A stretch of DNA of 64,000 nt from Raphanus sativus (taxonomy: Eukaryota > Streptophyta > Magnoliopsida > Brassicales > Brassicaceae). Position 1 is the first letter of the stretch. Each line of letters opens with the position of its first letter. This document shows positions 22,977 to 31,989 of the stretch, piece after piece. Made by a program: the position numbers and the translations under genes. The stretch is from the NCBI RefSeq assembly GCF_000801105.2, contig NC_079514.1, positions 27,800,227 to 27,864,226 of the forward strand, given 5' to 3'. Under the pieces are notes generated by a model. That model saw only the letters and a program-made list of their open reading frames with translations, made no database searches and was not told where the DNA came from.

Positions 22977-23494
22977 TGTTGGAGATGGATTTAACATCCC
23001 TCCACAAGGCCCATCGAATAACAGCTTCCGGCCCATCGGCACCAGAACTCCTTCTCGATATTGGTTCGATTGAATAGGTCGATCGATCTAACCGGGCGAT
23101 CGACCGACACGCTAGACTTATTTTAGTTCAATACGCTATCGTTTGGCTTCGAAGCCCATCAAGCCCAAACTTAGGCCCGAAGGTCCTAGGGCGAACACAC
23201 CTTAGGGCAAACAGAAGGCAAAGGAACAAGGACTATAAAAGGAGGATAGAGGGGAAAGAGAAAGGGATCCGAAATACACTTTAGAGCACTGACGGCAAGA
23301 TTAGGGTTTACCAACCAATCGATCTACCTTGTGTTCTTGCCGGCGCTTTCAACAAAGCTCCGGCCTTTTCTTTCTTCCGTTTCACCTCCTTGTAGTCCGT
23401 TCAAACTCATTCACTAATTAATAAAACGTCTTCGTAAGACCCACAAAACCGAATCCTCTTTACTTTCAGTCGATCTACAAACTCGGATTCAACA
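22977..23494 (+). repeat. 3' LTR of Tat element
   Basis: Same 518 bp as the 5' LTR with one observed substitution; TATAAAA at 23234-23240; followed by TSD GACGA (23495-23499). Confidence 0.96.
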
Positions 23495-23715
23495 GACGAG
23501 CAGAAGCAAGCTTCCATGGAGATCAGGCTCTTATTCAAGAACAAACCTGAGAATAGCATCAAAATCACCAAAGCCAAAGTGCTCATCTCTCTGATCTCAT
23601 CTTCGGATCTTCAGCTCCAGGAATACAGAGTTATGGCGATCCTGATTTCTCCCTCTGCGACGAGAACAAAGACCCAATTGCTTCTTTCGACGCCATCAAG
23701 CCGCTCGTATTTGTC
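23495..23715 (+). pseudogene. ARM-repeat protein gene fragment, right of LTR insertion
   Basis: Reads EQKQASMEIRLLFKNKPEN and ISLISSSDLQLQEYRVMAIL; after a frameshift near 23645 the adjacent frame reads FSLCDENKDPIASFDAIKPL. These are the second and third armadillo-repeat segments of the At3g01400/At5g58680-like family. The similarity stops near 23710. Together with 11628-11722 it is one captured gene fragment, split by the retrotransposon exactly at GACGA. Confidence 0.75.
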
Positions 23716-24300
23716 TTCATTGTGTTGGTTTTGAAATGCGGCTGGTTTAGTTGATCCAGCCTACTGGCGTACGCCCTTGTCCTGTTCTTGATTGATATGA
23801 ATTGCTTTATGAGTTCATCCCTTGTTTGTGTGCTAGTTTCAAATGAGGAGTCTGGTTTTTTTATGGATGATCAGGTATTTGAAAAAGAATTGATGATGCC
23901 TCTCTGTGAAGCCAATGAGTTAGCCCAAGGCAAGTCTGATAATGTGTATATTTGGACAAACTCGATAGAATAAAATTTGTTGGCTTTTTGTTTTTTGATC
24001 AGTTCAGAATTTCTGTGACCATGAAACACAGTAGTTTTGCATCACTTACAGGTCAGGTATTGTCTTTGACATTATGGCTTGCTCGAGTTTACATAGAAGA
24101 ATACGGAGACGATGATATCTCCTTGTTGTTGACACTTGGTACACCTCACTTGTAGGTAACAAAATCTTTTTGTTTTAGATCATCACACCGCAAGTCTGAT
24201 AGTCATAAGCCAATTAAGTTGTGTAAGAACAAGCCTTAGATCTTTATTTAATCTTTGGATCTTGCATTGCATTGACTGTTTGTGTGTTCTTCATTTATAA
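23716..24300 (+). other. Possible further captured exons, unidentified
   Basis: Short open stretches (KELMMPLCEANELAQGKSDN about 23883-23942; DDDISLLLTLGTPHL about 24110-24152) look coding, separated by AT-rich intron-like DNA with GT/AG sites. I cannot name the source genes. Confidence 0.3.
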
Positions 24301-24302
24301 AT

Positions 24303-24582
24303 AGAAACCAAGGGAGTCTCTGCGTTTCACTTTAACGATATTAGCAACATGGTGTAAGAGACTTGTGAAGCTTGAGCTTAGTGGTTGTGAAGGTAGCTTT
24401 GATGGGATTAAAACCATGTGAAATGTTGTGACTACAGACCTGCTGAGAATCTCGTCTTGTGGAAAGGTGGATCCTTGTATTGGACCAGAGAAGTTGATGA
24501 GGTCTTGTCCGGCTCTCGAGAGTTTGCAACTCAAAAAGTGTTGTTTGAATGATAAAGAAGGGATGGGAGCTTCTTGGGGCAT
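24303..24582 (+). pseudogene. F-box/LRR (RNI-like) protein gene fragment
   Basis: One frame reads [20 protein letters not shown], then after a stop/frameshift near 24418 another reads [11 protein letters not shown] and [20 protein letters not shown]. These are leucine-rich repeats of the plant F-box/RNI-like family related to At5g51370/At5g51380 (recalled, not searched). The fragment lacks the F-box and ends abruptly near 24580. Interpreted as a second gene piece captured by the surrounding MULE. Confidence 0.65.
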
Positions 24583-24769
24583 TTTATATTTTATATTCGA
24601 TGGATCCTTATCCTGGACCAGAGAAGCGTTGGGAGCTTCTCGATGGTTTGTATCAATTAGTACATTGATATTTTGTATAAAATGATATTATTGAGAAAAA
24701 TTATTATTGATTTTATTTTTGTTGTGATGTTTGGAAAACCAAAGTAAGATACTTGATATGTATTCGTGG

Positions 24770-24975
24770 AGTTTTATTCTTTAACTACTATAATTTGATA
24801 TTTATACGTTTTATAAAATATATATAAGTTTTTTATTTTTTTTTATAAAAAATCTCAGAGTTTATGATTTTTTGAATATTTATTTAGAATAATAGTTTTA
24901 TTCTTTAACTACTGTAATTTGATATTTATACGTTTTATAAAATATATAGGTTTTTTATTTTTTTATAAAATATTA
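24770..24975. repeat. AT-rich direct repeat, about 75 bp x 2
   Basis: GTTTTATTCTTTAACTACT and GATATTTATACGTTTTATAA occur at 24772-24845 and 24894-24970. Confidence 0.8.
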
Positions 24976-25780
24976 AAAATCTTTTTTTTTTAGAAACATA
25001 TTTTGTTTGTCAGTAAATATTAAAAGTACTCATTTAGAATGTGCATGCATAGTACATGTTAAAACAATAATTTAAAAATACTCATGAAAAAAAAATACTC
25101 ATGAAAAATGTTTAGCTGTTACATACATAAATATAAACATGCATGGATGAAAAGTGCACATGTAAATCGTGCACCGTTATATATATAAATATAGTATTCT
25201 AATTACATTTAGTAATTCTTGGTAATCTACAAGGACTTAGTAATACTACCTTACACATAGTAAATTTTTGGTAATTTTCACGTTTATCTAGTAAAATTCT
25301 GTGAAAATGAGAATTTTTGTAGTAAAACCAATGCTTTTACACTATATTTATCATTAAAGAAGACATTTTCAGCAAAAATATGCCGGGAATACGTATTTCT
25401 TTAGATTTTTCCTTAGTATAGTCTAACCATTCACATACTAACAATGAAAGTTAAGGGAATTTTTTGGGAAATTGCATAGGTTTTACTTAAACAATTGAAA
25501 TAGTCATCAAAAATAGTTTTAATATACATAATTATTAAGTAAATAGTCTATTAATTGATAATAACCATGAAATATTATTGATTCTACATACTAAACATAA
25601 ATAGTCCCACTAATATATTATATAGTTCAAATAACGCATAGTAAAACTAGTAATACTAGTAGTTTAAATAACACTTAGTAATACTAGTTATATTAGGAGT
25701 TCAAATAACACATAGTAAAACTAGTAATACTAGTAGTTCAAATAACACTTAGTAATACTAGTTATATTAGTAGTTCAAAT
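24976..25780. other. AT-rich spacer with AGTAATACTAGT-type repeats
   Basis: No coding signal. From about 25630 to 25800 the phrase AATAACACTTAGTAATACTAGTTATATTAG and variants recur about four times. Confidence 0.7.
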
Positions 25781-25784
25781 AACA

Positions 25785-25905
25785 CTTAGTAATTGTTTGT
25801 TGCGCTTTTCCTTTCTTGACTTCAAATTCTGGAGGAAGTATTTTCATTGCTCTAACTTCTTCTGGTATAACCCAATCAGACATACGAGGAGCAGGGTACA
25901 TTTTT
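25785..25905 (-). pseudogene. MULE transposase C-terminal fragment
   Basis: The minus strand reads PAPRMSDWVIPEEVRAMKIL then PPEFEVKKGKAQQT. This matches the region after the SWIM finger in mudrA-like transposases (Y..P...DW.IPEEV...LPPEFEVKKG), recognised by pattern. Flanks do not continue it. It may be the last trace of the parental autonomous MULE. Confidence 0.5.
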
Positions 25906-26094
25906 AATATCAGTAATACCATTTGTTCTTAGTAAGACGAGTAATCTTAGTAATACCCAGAAATTATCTTTGCAGTAACTAATCACATTTTAGTCCGATT
26001 TTGTCGGATTTTGCATTATCCATGATATATAATTCATATTAATTAAATTACACACAAAAATCATCAAAAGCAGACAAAAATATACCTTTTCTTT

Positions 26095-26592
26095 TTTTTT
26101 TCCGACCATATTACAGACTCATATAGACTCTGTAAACCATGTTGGAGGGATCGCAACCATGTTGACAACAAAAGACGATTGCTTTCTTGCACTGCGTGCT
26201 AGCCTGTCCGTCTTTTTATTTTGTGTCCGTGGTGCATAGATAACCTCTGAGGATGTGAAACTTCTCTTCAGACTCCTTATTTCTTCTAGATAACTTGCAA
26301 AGGCTGGTCATTCTTCAGGTTCCGAAACCATCTTCACCAATTGAGAATAATTCGTTGCAAAAAATATACCATAAACCAATAGACACAGTTTCCAAAATCA
26401 TTTTAAAAGACGATTGCTTTTTTGCACTGCGTGCTAGCCTGTCCACCTTTTTATTTTGTGTCCGTGGTGCATAGATAACCTCCGAGGATGTGAAACTTCT
26501 CTTCAGACTCCTTATTTCTTCTAGATAACTTGCAAAGGCTGGTCATTCTTCAGGTTCCGAAACCATCTTCACCAATTGAGAATAATCCGTTG
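26095..26592 (-). pseudogene. LINE RNase H C-terminal fragment, tandemly duplicated
   Basis: The minus strand reads FATNYSQLVKMVSEPEE, AFASYLEEIRSLKRSF, APRTQNKKTDRLARSARKQ, FVVNMVAIPPTWF: the C-terminus of the plant LINE RNase H domain. A 235-bp tandem duplication (26171-26405 and 26406-about 26640) repeats most of it. Neither copy has RT or endonuclease. Confidence 0.75.
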
Positions 26593-26640
26593 CAAAAATA
26601 TACCATAAACCAATAGACACAGTTTTCAAAATCATTTTAA
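26171..26640. repeat. 235-bp tandem duplication x 2
   Basis: Unit 1 26171-26405, unit 2 26406 to about 26640; they share GACGATTGCTTT, GCACTGCGTGCTAGCCTGTC, CTTATTTCTTCTAGATAACT with few differences. Confidence 0.9.
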
Positions 26641-27374
26641 TCTCATAAAATTTACATCCAATCTTTTTTTTTACACTAGCCGAAATCCATACACTTCTTT
26701 TTAATAGTATTCCAGCAGAAAAAATATCAAAAACGAACATAAAATATACCTAAAATCTATAAATACAGTTTTTAAAATTATTTTTAATCTTTCAAAACTT
26801 TCATCAATTCTTAATTTTTAATAATACCCATGTATACACAACATTTAAATGATATTCTACAAAAAAATTTCATCAAAAATGAACATCAAATCTATAAACA
26901 CAGTTTTTAAAATTATTTTTAATCTCTCAAAAATTTTCATCAATTCTTTCTTTTTAAAAAATACACATGATAAACATAATATTTAAATGATATTTTACAA
27001 AAAAAAAATCATCAAAAACGGACAAAAATTACATGTTTTTAAAGCTTCAAAATATGTTGTCCCAAAAAAAAAAGCTTCAAAATCCAATAGAGGATGAGGA
27101 AGGAGATAACTTCACGATGCAAGGGAGAGAGAAGGTGAGGAATTTAAAGACATGTAGGCCCAGTTTTCTCTGATTGGTTAAAATTGTTTTATGAGTCTAT
27201 ATGATTATTAATTTATTTAAGTGGAAAATAAATGAGGTGGAAAAAATATATTAAAGAAAATAAGGGATAATTTGGTATTTGTAATGAAAGTGGAGTCTAC
27301 AAAGGGGGTAGAAGAATAGAGAAGGGATAGGAGGGTTGGTTTTTTTGCCATAAGGGCATATGGAGTTAGTCTCC
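26640..27374. other. AT-rich right part of the MULE
   Basis: Two imperfect repeats of about 125 bp (26760-26885, 26890-27020) with CACAGTTTTTAAAATTATTT and AAATGATATT; then the right TIR region. No gene seen. Confidence 0.6.
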
Positions 27375-27383
27375 CTCCAAAAC
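27375..27383. repeat. 9-bp target-site duplication, right copy (MULE)
   Basis: CTCCAAAAC, identical to 11300-11308. Confidence 0.85.
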
Positions 27384-27515
27384 ACTGCAGTTCAGGCTGT
27401 GCAGGTACCTATGGATCGATACACATCTTGGCATCCTAAAAAATCTGATTACATCTTCAACCGGGAATCTAGCAGCCAGCGCAACATCAATAACCAGATT
27501 CATCTGGACCAGATG
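27384..27515 (+). other. Coding-like flank between MULE and TRIM array
   Basis: Open frame AVQAVQVPMDRYTSWHPKKS then DYIFNRESSSQRNINNQIHL up to the TRIM junction. Composition looks like a real exon, but I do not recognise it. The MULE and the TRIM insert on either side of it. Confidence 0.35.
27511..27515. repeat. 5-bp TSD AGATG, left copy (TRIM array)
   Basis: AGATG before the first LTR; identical AGATG at 28979-28983 after the 212-bp end module. Confidence 0.7.
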
Positions 27516-27860
27516 TGTAACGCCCCGACCGCCCACGGCTAATGGGCCACCCACGCCCGCTCTCTCGGCCCGTGAGCCACATCCCATCCGACGGTCGGTC
27601 GTTAATTTTTCTAAGGCCCGAAATCATTGTTTACTGACCCTGTAATCACCACCCGACCTTTCCCCGTGCTTTGGCCTCACTCACACGCTATCGGGAAGTG
27701 TCCGATAGGTCACCCATCCTTCCACTACTCCAGCTCAAGCACGCTTAACTCTGGAGTTCTTTCAGGATGTGTTCCGGAAAAGGTAAGTCAACTTTGGTGA
27801 CATAGGTAGCTAAATCAATTCTCTTAAGCTTTTTCACATATCACAACTCGGGATGTTACA
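27516..27860 (-). repeat. TRIM LTR copy 1
   Basis: 345 bp; starts TGTAACGCCCCGACC, ends CGGGATGTTACA; differs from the others by a short change near 27690-27705. Confidence 0.9.
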
Positions 27861-27965
27861 ATTCACCCCCTCTCAAAGAACGCAACGTCCTCGTTGCGCC
27901 CCACGACAGGTCTCAAGACGCCTCTCAGGTCAGAACTGAGACGGCTAACCAGCTCTGATACCACT
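27861..27965 (-). other. TRIM internal domain 1 (PBS at 27952-27963)
   Basis: 105 bp with PBS TGGTATCAGAGC on the minus strand and PPT-like GAGAGGGGGTGAAT at the other end. Confidence 0.88.
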
Positions 27966-28313
27966 TGTAACGCCCCGACCGCCCACGGCTAATGGGCCAC
28001 CCACGCCCGCTCTCTCGGCCCGTGAGCCCCATCCCATCCGACGGTCGGTCGTTAATTTTTCTAAGGCCCGAAATCATTGTTTACTGACCCTGCAATCACC
28101 ACCCGACCTTTCCCCGTGCTTTGGCCTCACTCACACGCTATCGCGAATCACTTCCCGATAGGTCACCCATCCTTCCACTACTCCAGCTCAAGCACGCTTA
28201 ACTCTGGAGTTCTTTCAGGATGTGTTCCGGAAAAGGTAAGTCAACTTTGGTGACATAGGTAGCTAAATCAATTCTCTTAAGCTTTTTCACATATCACAAC
28301 TCGGGATGTTACA
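27966..28313 (-). repeat. TRIM LTR copy 2
   Basis: 348 bp, same ends as copy 1. Confidence 0.9.
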
Positions 28314-28418
28314 ATTCACCCCCTCTCAAAAAACGCAACGTCCTCGTTGCGCCCCACGACAGGTCTGAAGACGCCTCTCAGGTCAGAACTGAGACGGCTA
28401 ACCAGCTCTGATACCACT
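28314..28418 (-). other. TRIM internal domain 2
   Basis: 105 bp, nearly identical to internal domain 1, with the same PBS and PPT. Confidence 0.88.
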
Positions 28419-28762
28419 TGTAACGCCCCGACCGCCCACGGCTAATTGGCCACCCACGCCCGTTCTCTCGGCCCGTGAGCCCCATCCCATCCGACGGTCG
28501 GTCGTTAATTTTTCTAAGGCCCGAAATCATTGTTTACTGACCCTGCAATCACCACCCGACCTTTCCCCGTGCTTTGGCCTCACTCACACGCTATCGCGAA
28601 TCACTTCCCGATAGGTCACCCATCCTTCCACAACTCCAGCTCAAGCACGCTTAACTATGGAGTTCTTTCAGGATGTGTTCCGGAAAAGGTAAGTCAACTT
28701 TGGTGACATAGGTAGCTAAATCAATTCTCTTAAGCTTTTTCACATATCACAACTCGGGATGT
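28419..28762 (-). repeat. TRIM LTR copy 3, terminal bases lost
   Basis: Same as copy 2 up to CTCGGGATGTT; the expected final ACA is replaced by TTA and then the 212-bp module. Confidence 0.88.
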
Positions 28763-28766
28763 TTTA

Positions 28767-28978
28767 TGTGACAACCCGTCCCGTGGAACACCCAGATCAA
28801 TTGGTGACAGCTTGTCCTGTGGGAGAGTTGTTAAACGGTGAGGTCGGGGGTTCGAACCTCACCAACAAACTAATTATGGAGATAGTGAGATCTCATAATA
28901 GAGGGGTTGGTGCCGGTGCGCTGCAGCGCTGTGAACCTGGGGTCCATGGGCAGGTGTTCCACGGGACGGGTTGTCACA
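28767..28978. mobile_element. 212-bp module with perfect 26-bp terminal inverted repeats and a B-box
   Basis: TGTGACAACCCGTCCCGTGG... (28767-28792) is the exact reverse complement of 28953-28978. The interior has GGGGGTTCGAACCTCACC, a tRNA-type B-box with T-arm stem, and an A-box-like TGTCCTGTGGG upstream. It begins TG and ends CA like an LTR. It may be a small solo LTR, a MITE, or a SINE/LTR hybrid; no separate TSD is seen. Confidence 0.6.
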
Positions 28979-28983
28979 AGATG

Positions 28984-29650
28984 AGTATACTTTTATCTTC
29001 TCCATGATGGCATGGTCTGCAACCACAGAACATCAGAGAACCAAACTTATATAATACTTGCAGAACACAAAACGTATAATAAGCTAAGCCCTAGAGCAGG
29101 CTTCACAAATTCGAGAGTATACCTCGCACCTCTTTTCAGATAACAAAATCCCCAAATAAAGTTTCTGTTTTTTGATTACAGCTTCCATCGATTTACATTT
29201 ATTTGCATCTCCAGAGCTGCAACTTTTCTTCTTCACAGGAAAAAACACTCTTTACCATCTCTTACATCAATAAGATAAGAAAAAAAATTATAAACTTTCT
29301 CATACATTTGATTTGGAGTGGAGATATCTAACCAAGTATTGAATCCAATTCAAACTGAGTTTGTTCTGAATTATTTTCATTATACAAAACCGAATCACAA
29401 GTTTAGTTAGATAAATGAGTGAACTTCGATCTTCTCAGTAAGATCAAGGAAGCTATAGTCGCTGGATCTAACCCAGTTTTGATTCGCAGAGAGAAAGAGA
29501 TGTGTTTTTCCTGCAATCCAATCAACGATGAGATGTCTTAACCAACTTTATTAAACACACACACTATGAGCTCTGCATAGTTGTGCCTGGTTTATCAATG
29601 AACTCACTTAATCAAACTAACAAAATACTAAACAACTTAAGACAGATCAG
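28984..29650. other. AT-rich, intron-like DNA, no gene recognised
   Basis: Mixed AT-rich sequence, no frame of note on either strand. May be intronic or UTR sequence of the disrupted locus. Confidence 0.5.
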
Positions 29651-29666
29651 TTGATGGGTTTTGTAC

Positions 29667-29757
29667 CTGTCCAATTGGATTGTTATCATCACACGCTGAA
29701 TGGACTGGTTTTCATCATCAAAAACAGTGTTGATACTACTAACTTCGCCCGTGATGT
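29667..29757 (-). pseudogene. Possible exon of an RPA1-like OB-fold gene
   Basis: A minus-strand exon bounded by TTTGTTGCAG| and |GTAC. It reads DITGEVSSINTVFDDENQSI then QRVMITIQLDR, like the OB-fold (DBD-B) of the expanded Brassicaceae replication protein A 70-kDa family (DI.G.V.S......RVM..I.LD). Neighbouring minus-strand sequence at 29830-30020 may hold the preceding exon (LMALASTNVDLAGLYNNFEL). A TATA-like TATAAATGG is at 30431-30440 on the minus strand. Such genes also travel in Helitrons. The rest of the gene is not recognisable, so this is a weak call. Confidence 0.4.
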
Positions 29758-30019
29758 CTGCAACAAACATTGCAAACATAATTGTAAGGAGCATCTTCCG
29801 ATTATCTTCTTAAATGGAGGACATACGGAGTATGAGTTCAAAATTGTTATACAAACCAGCCAAATCCACGTTGGTGCTAGCCAAAGCCATGAGTTGATCA
29901 TACTTTTGAAAAAATAAACTTCTCTGCTGGGATGGTCAGTGGTCACTTGTTCCGTGACCTCGGCAAAGCTGTATGGTCAGTGAAACGTGATTCCAGCGAC
30001 ATCAGTACCAGAAACCTTG

Positions 30020-31330
30020 AATCAAAACTGACTGAAAAAACAGAGTAAATAAATTTTGTTTAGTGACTTAGTTTAACAATTGAATCCAAAAACATATATT
30101 AGGAATAAGATTGTTAATAGGTACCTTCTCGTTGACTATTTGACTGTTTTAGAAACACACAATAAGAGCGGACTATCAAAATGGTTAAATAGGAAGAGCT
30201 AATTAAACATTGTGTTGGCTAACCGGAGAAGCATGTGGAGACCCGTGAGTTGACCGCCTTTCTGAACATTTCTTGCCTCTCGGAATCTGAGGAGACAACC
30301 TCCGCGGTGTTTGAACATCATCAAGCTTTTAAATCGGCAAGAAGAATAAATGAATTCGCGGATTTGATGCTTGACAGAGGATGACCTTTGGGATTTTGCT
30401 TTGATAGGACTGTTCAACCAAGGCAACAAAGCCATTTATAGGTGAAGTTTCATGCGATTAGATGATATGGTCGATTCAATTCGAGAGAGTGGGAGAGTAG
30501 CGTAGAAAATGTTAATGCTTGGATTAATGTTTCTAAGTGACGTTACAAAGATGACCACCGTCAGCGGTGAGATGTGAAGAACCACGACGTTTGATTCTTA
30601 AACTCCACATGCTAAAATTGAACAAACTCTAAATTAATTGGGCCATTTTTGACAATAAACAAAAAGCCCACTGATTTTTATCATAAAGAATCCATGCAGC
30701 CCAAATTATTAAACAACAACGTGAAACAGCTTTCGTAAGTTTACAAACACGGACGTGCGCGAGAAAATTAAAACGCGTGGGAAACACCACAATCAATATA
30801 GACGCGCGCAAGGGAAATAAAACGCGTGAAAAACAACGTTGCCTTACCGAGCCGACACGTGTCGCAAAAAGCCCCATCCTTTTTTGGTGTCGTGGATAGC
30901 TTAAGAAGGCAAATTTTCCAACTTTATTGTTATAGATTATAGAATCAATAATAACAAGACTTTTAGAATAACAAGAGATTTGAATAGAGTTTGAAAATTC
31001 TTAAACCAATAACAAAAAATTATATTAAGATTTTAGAAATTCAAGAACGAATAACAATGGAATCTCAAGATCTAGTTTTCTTTTAAAATAGAAGAATTCT
31101 ATTTTAGATGTATACATTGGATCAATTCCACCTCAATAATAGAGATCTTTATTTCAGAGAAAAATATAAAGGCATACATTGGAGAAACTCTACGAAACAG
31201 ACTCAAAATCACCTAAGACATTTCATATAATATAGATCATCACACAATATCAAGGCAGCCTTTTTAAAATAGATCTCCACTGTTTGAAGAATCTGGTGGA
31301 TGACTTCATATGGATGCTTTTGTTTTTTGA
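30020..31330. other. AT-rich intergenic sequence, no gene recognised
   Basis: A minus-strand open frame at 30199-30435 has no recognisable family. The stretch 30910-31260 is AT-rich with MITE-like composition, but I found no paired ends. Confidence 0.5.
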
Positions 31331-31989
31331 TCAAATTAAAAAAGAGTGATTTACATCTAAGGTCACTTTTTGACTTTTTACATCATTGTAGGTCACTTTG
31401 TTATACTGAGGTACTTTTTGTGTGTAATAACTTAAGGAAACATTTACGCCATAGGACAGTTTCATGTTTTTAATTACAAGATGGAGCACTTTCCACTACT
31501 AAGGTAGTTTTTTGTAACAGCTTCCCACTTGTCTTAACTAGCTGTCACAACATAACCTAAAGCACTACCCCACTTGCTAACTATGTCTTTTGTTTTAACG
31601 GGAACATTTTTCCACCCTTCATCTTTATTTTTTTTGGACGGTGTAGATCCACTCTGATTTTTTTTGACAAGACTTATATCTACCAAATCTAAACTATCCG
31701 ATTACATCTTTCATTTCACCATCCTACAGTCCAAATTTTCTGGGTTTTTACATCTCACAGTCCCTTTTCATCTTCGTTGTCTCCTTCATTTGAATGAAAA
31801 AAGAAAAAAAAAATTTCAGAGATACTGCATATTCCTCATACGGATTGCGGCTAGAAATTGGTTTGTTCTGCTTATTATTTCTGTCATCTTCTCAAATCCA
31901 ACTTTAACCTCTTTTTTTACAATTATTTTTGCAAGTTATAATGTTGGACCATTGCATGGTCATCCCTGGTGAATGGACCTTCGTCGGCT

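Larger units (their letters stand above)
11723..23494 (+). mobile_element. Complete Tat-type Ty3/gypsy LTR retrotransposon (11.77 kb)
   Basis: LTRs 11723-12240 and 22977-23494 (518 bp each, TGTTGG...ATTCAACA) flanked by GACGA. A PBS-like TTGGCGCCCACCGTGGGGC directly follows the 5' LTR, and the polypurine tract TGGAGTGGGGGGG precedes the 3' LTR. Domain order gag-PR-RT-RNH-second RNH-INT marks the Tat/Ogre group. I count one LTR difference (TTTCG against TTCCG near 12122/23367), so insertion is recent. Gag-pol carries one frameshift, four stops and a deletion. A 4.8-kb 3' region carries an antisense spliced gene. Confidence 0.95.
11309..27374. mobile_element. Gene-capturing MULE (Pack-MULE-like), split by a Tat retrotransposon
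   Basis: The left end GGAGACTAACTCCATATACC (11309) and right end reading GGAGACTAACTCCATATGCC on the minus strand (27374) form TIRs, flanked by identical 9-bp CTCCAAAAC. Without the nested LTR element and its duplicated 5 bp, the insertion is about 4.29 kb. Inside are an ARM-repeat gene fragment, an F-box/LRR fragment, a MULE-transposase tail fragment and duplicated LINE RNase H fragments. No complete transposase is present, so it would need one in trans. Similarity between ends weakens after about 22 bp. Confidence 0.75.
27516..28978 (-). mobile_element. Tandem TRIM array LTR-int-LTR-int-LTR plus foreign end module
   Basis: LTRs 27516-27860, 27966-28313, 28419-about 28762 (345-348 bp, TGTAACG...GATGTTACA) separated by two 105-bp internal domains. 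On the minus strand each internal domain begins TGGTATCAGAGCTGG (initiator-Met-type PBS) 2 bp after an LTR and ends with a purine tract GAGAGGGGGTGAAT before the next LTR. There is no coding capacity, so this is a terminal-repeat retrotransposon in miniature. The third LTR lacks its last bases and runs into a 212-bp module (28767-28978). The whole is flanked by AGATG. Confidence 0.88.

Noticed and set aside
27516..28762. Three tandem repeats as a satellite or CRISPR-like array
   Set aside because: PBS and PPT in each spacer and TG...CA repeat ends show a TRIM array; CRISPR does not occur in plant genomes.
28840..28870. tRNA gene
   Set aside because: Only a B-box/T-arm is convincing; no full cloverleaf or acceptor stem, and it lies within the 212-bp module.
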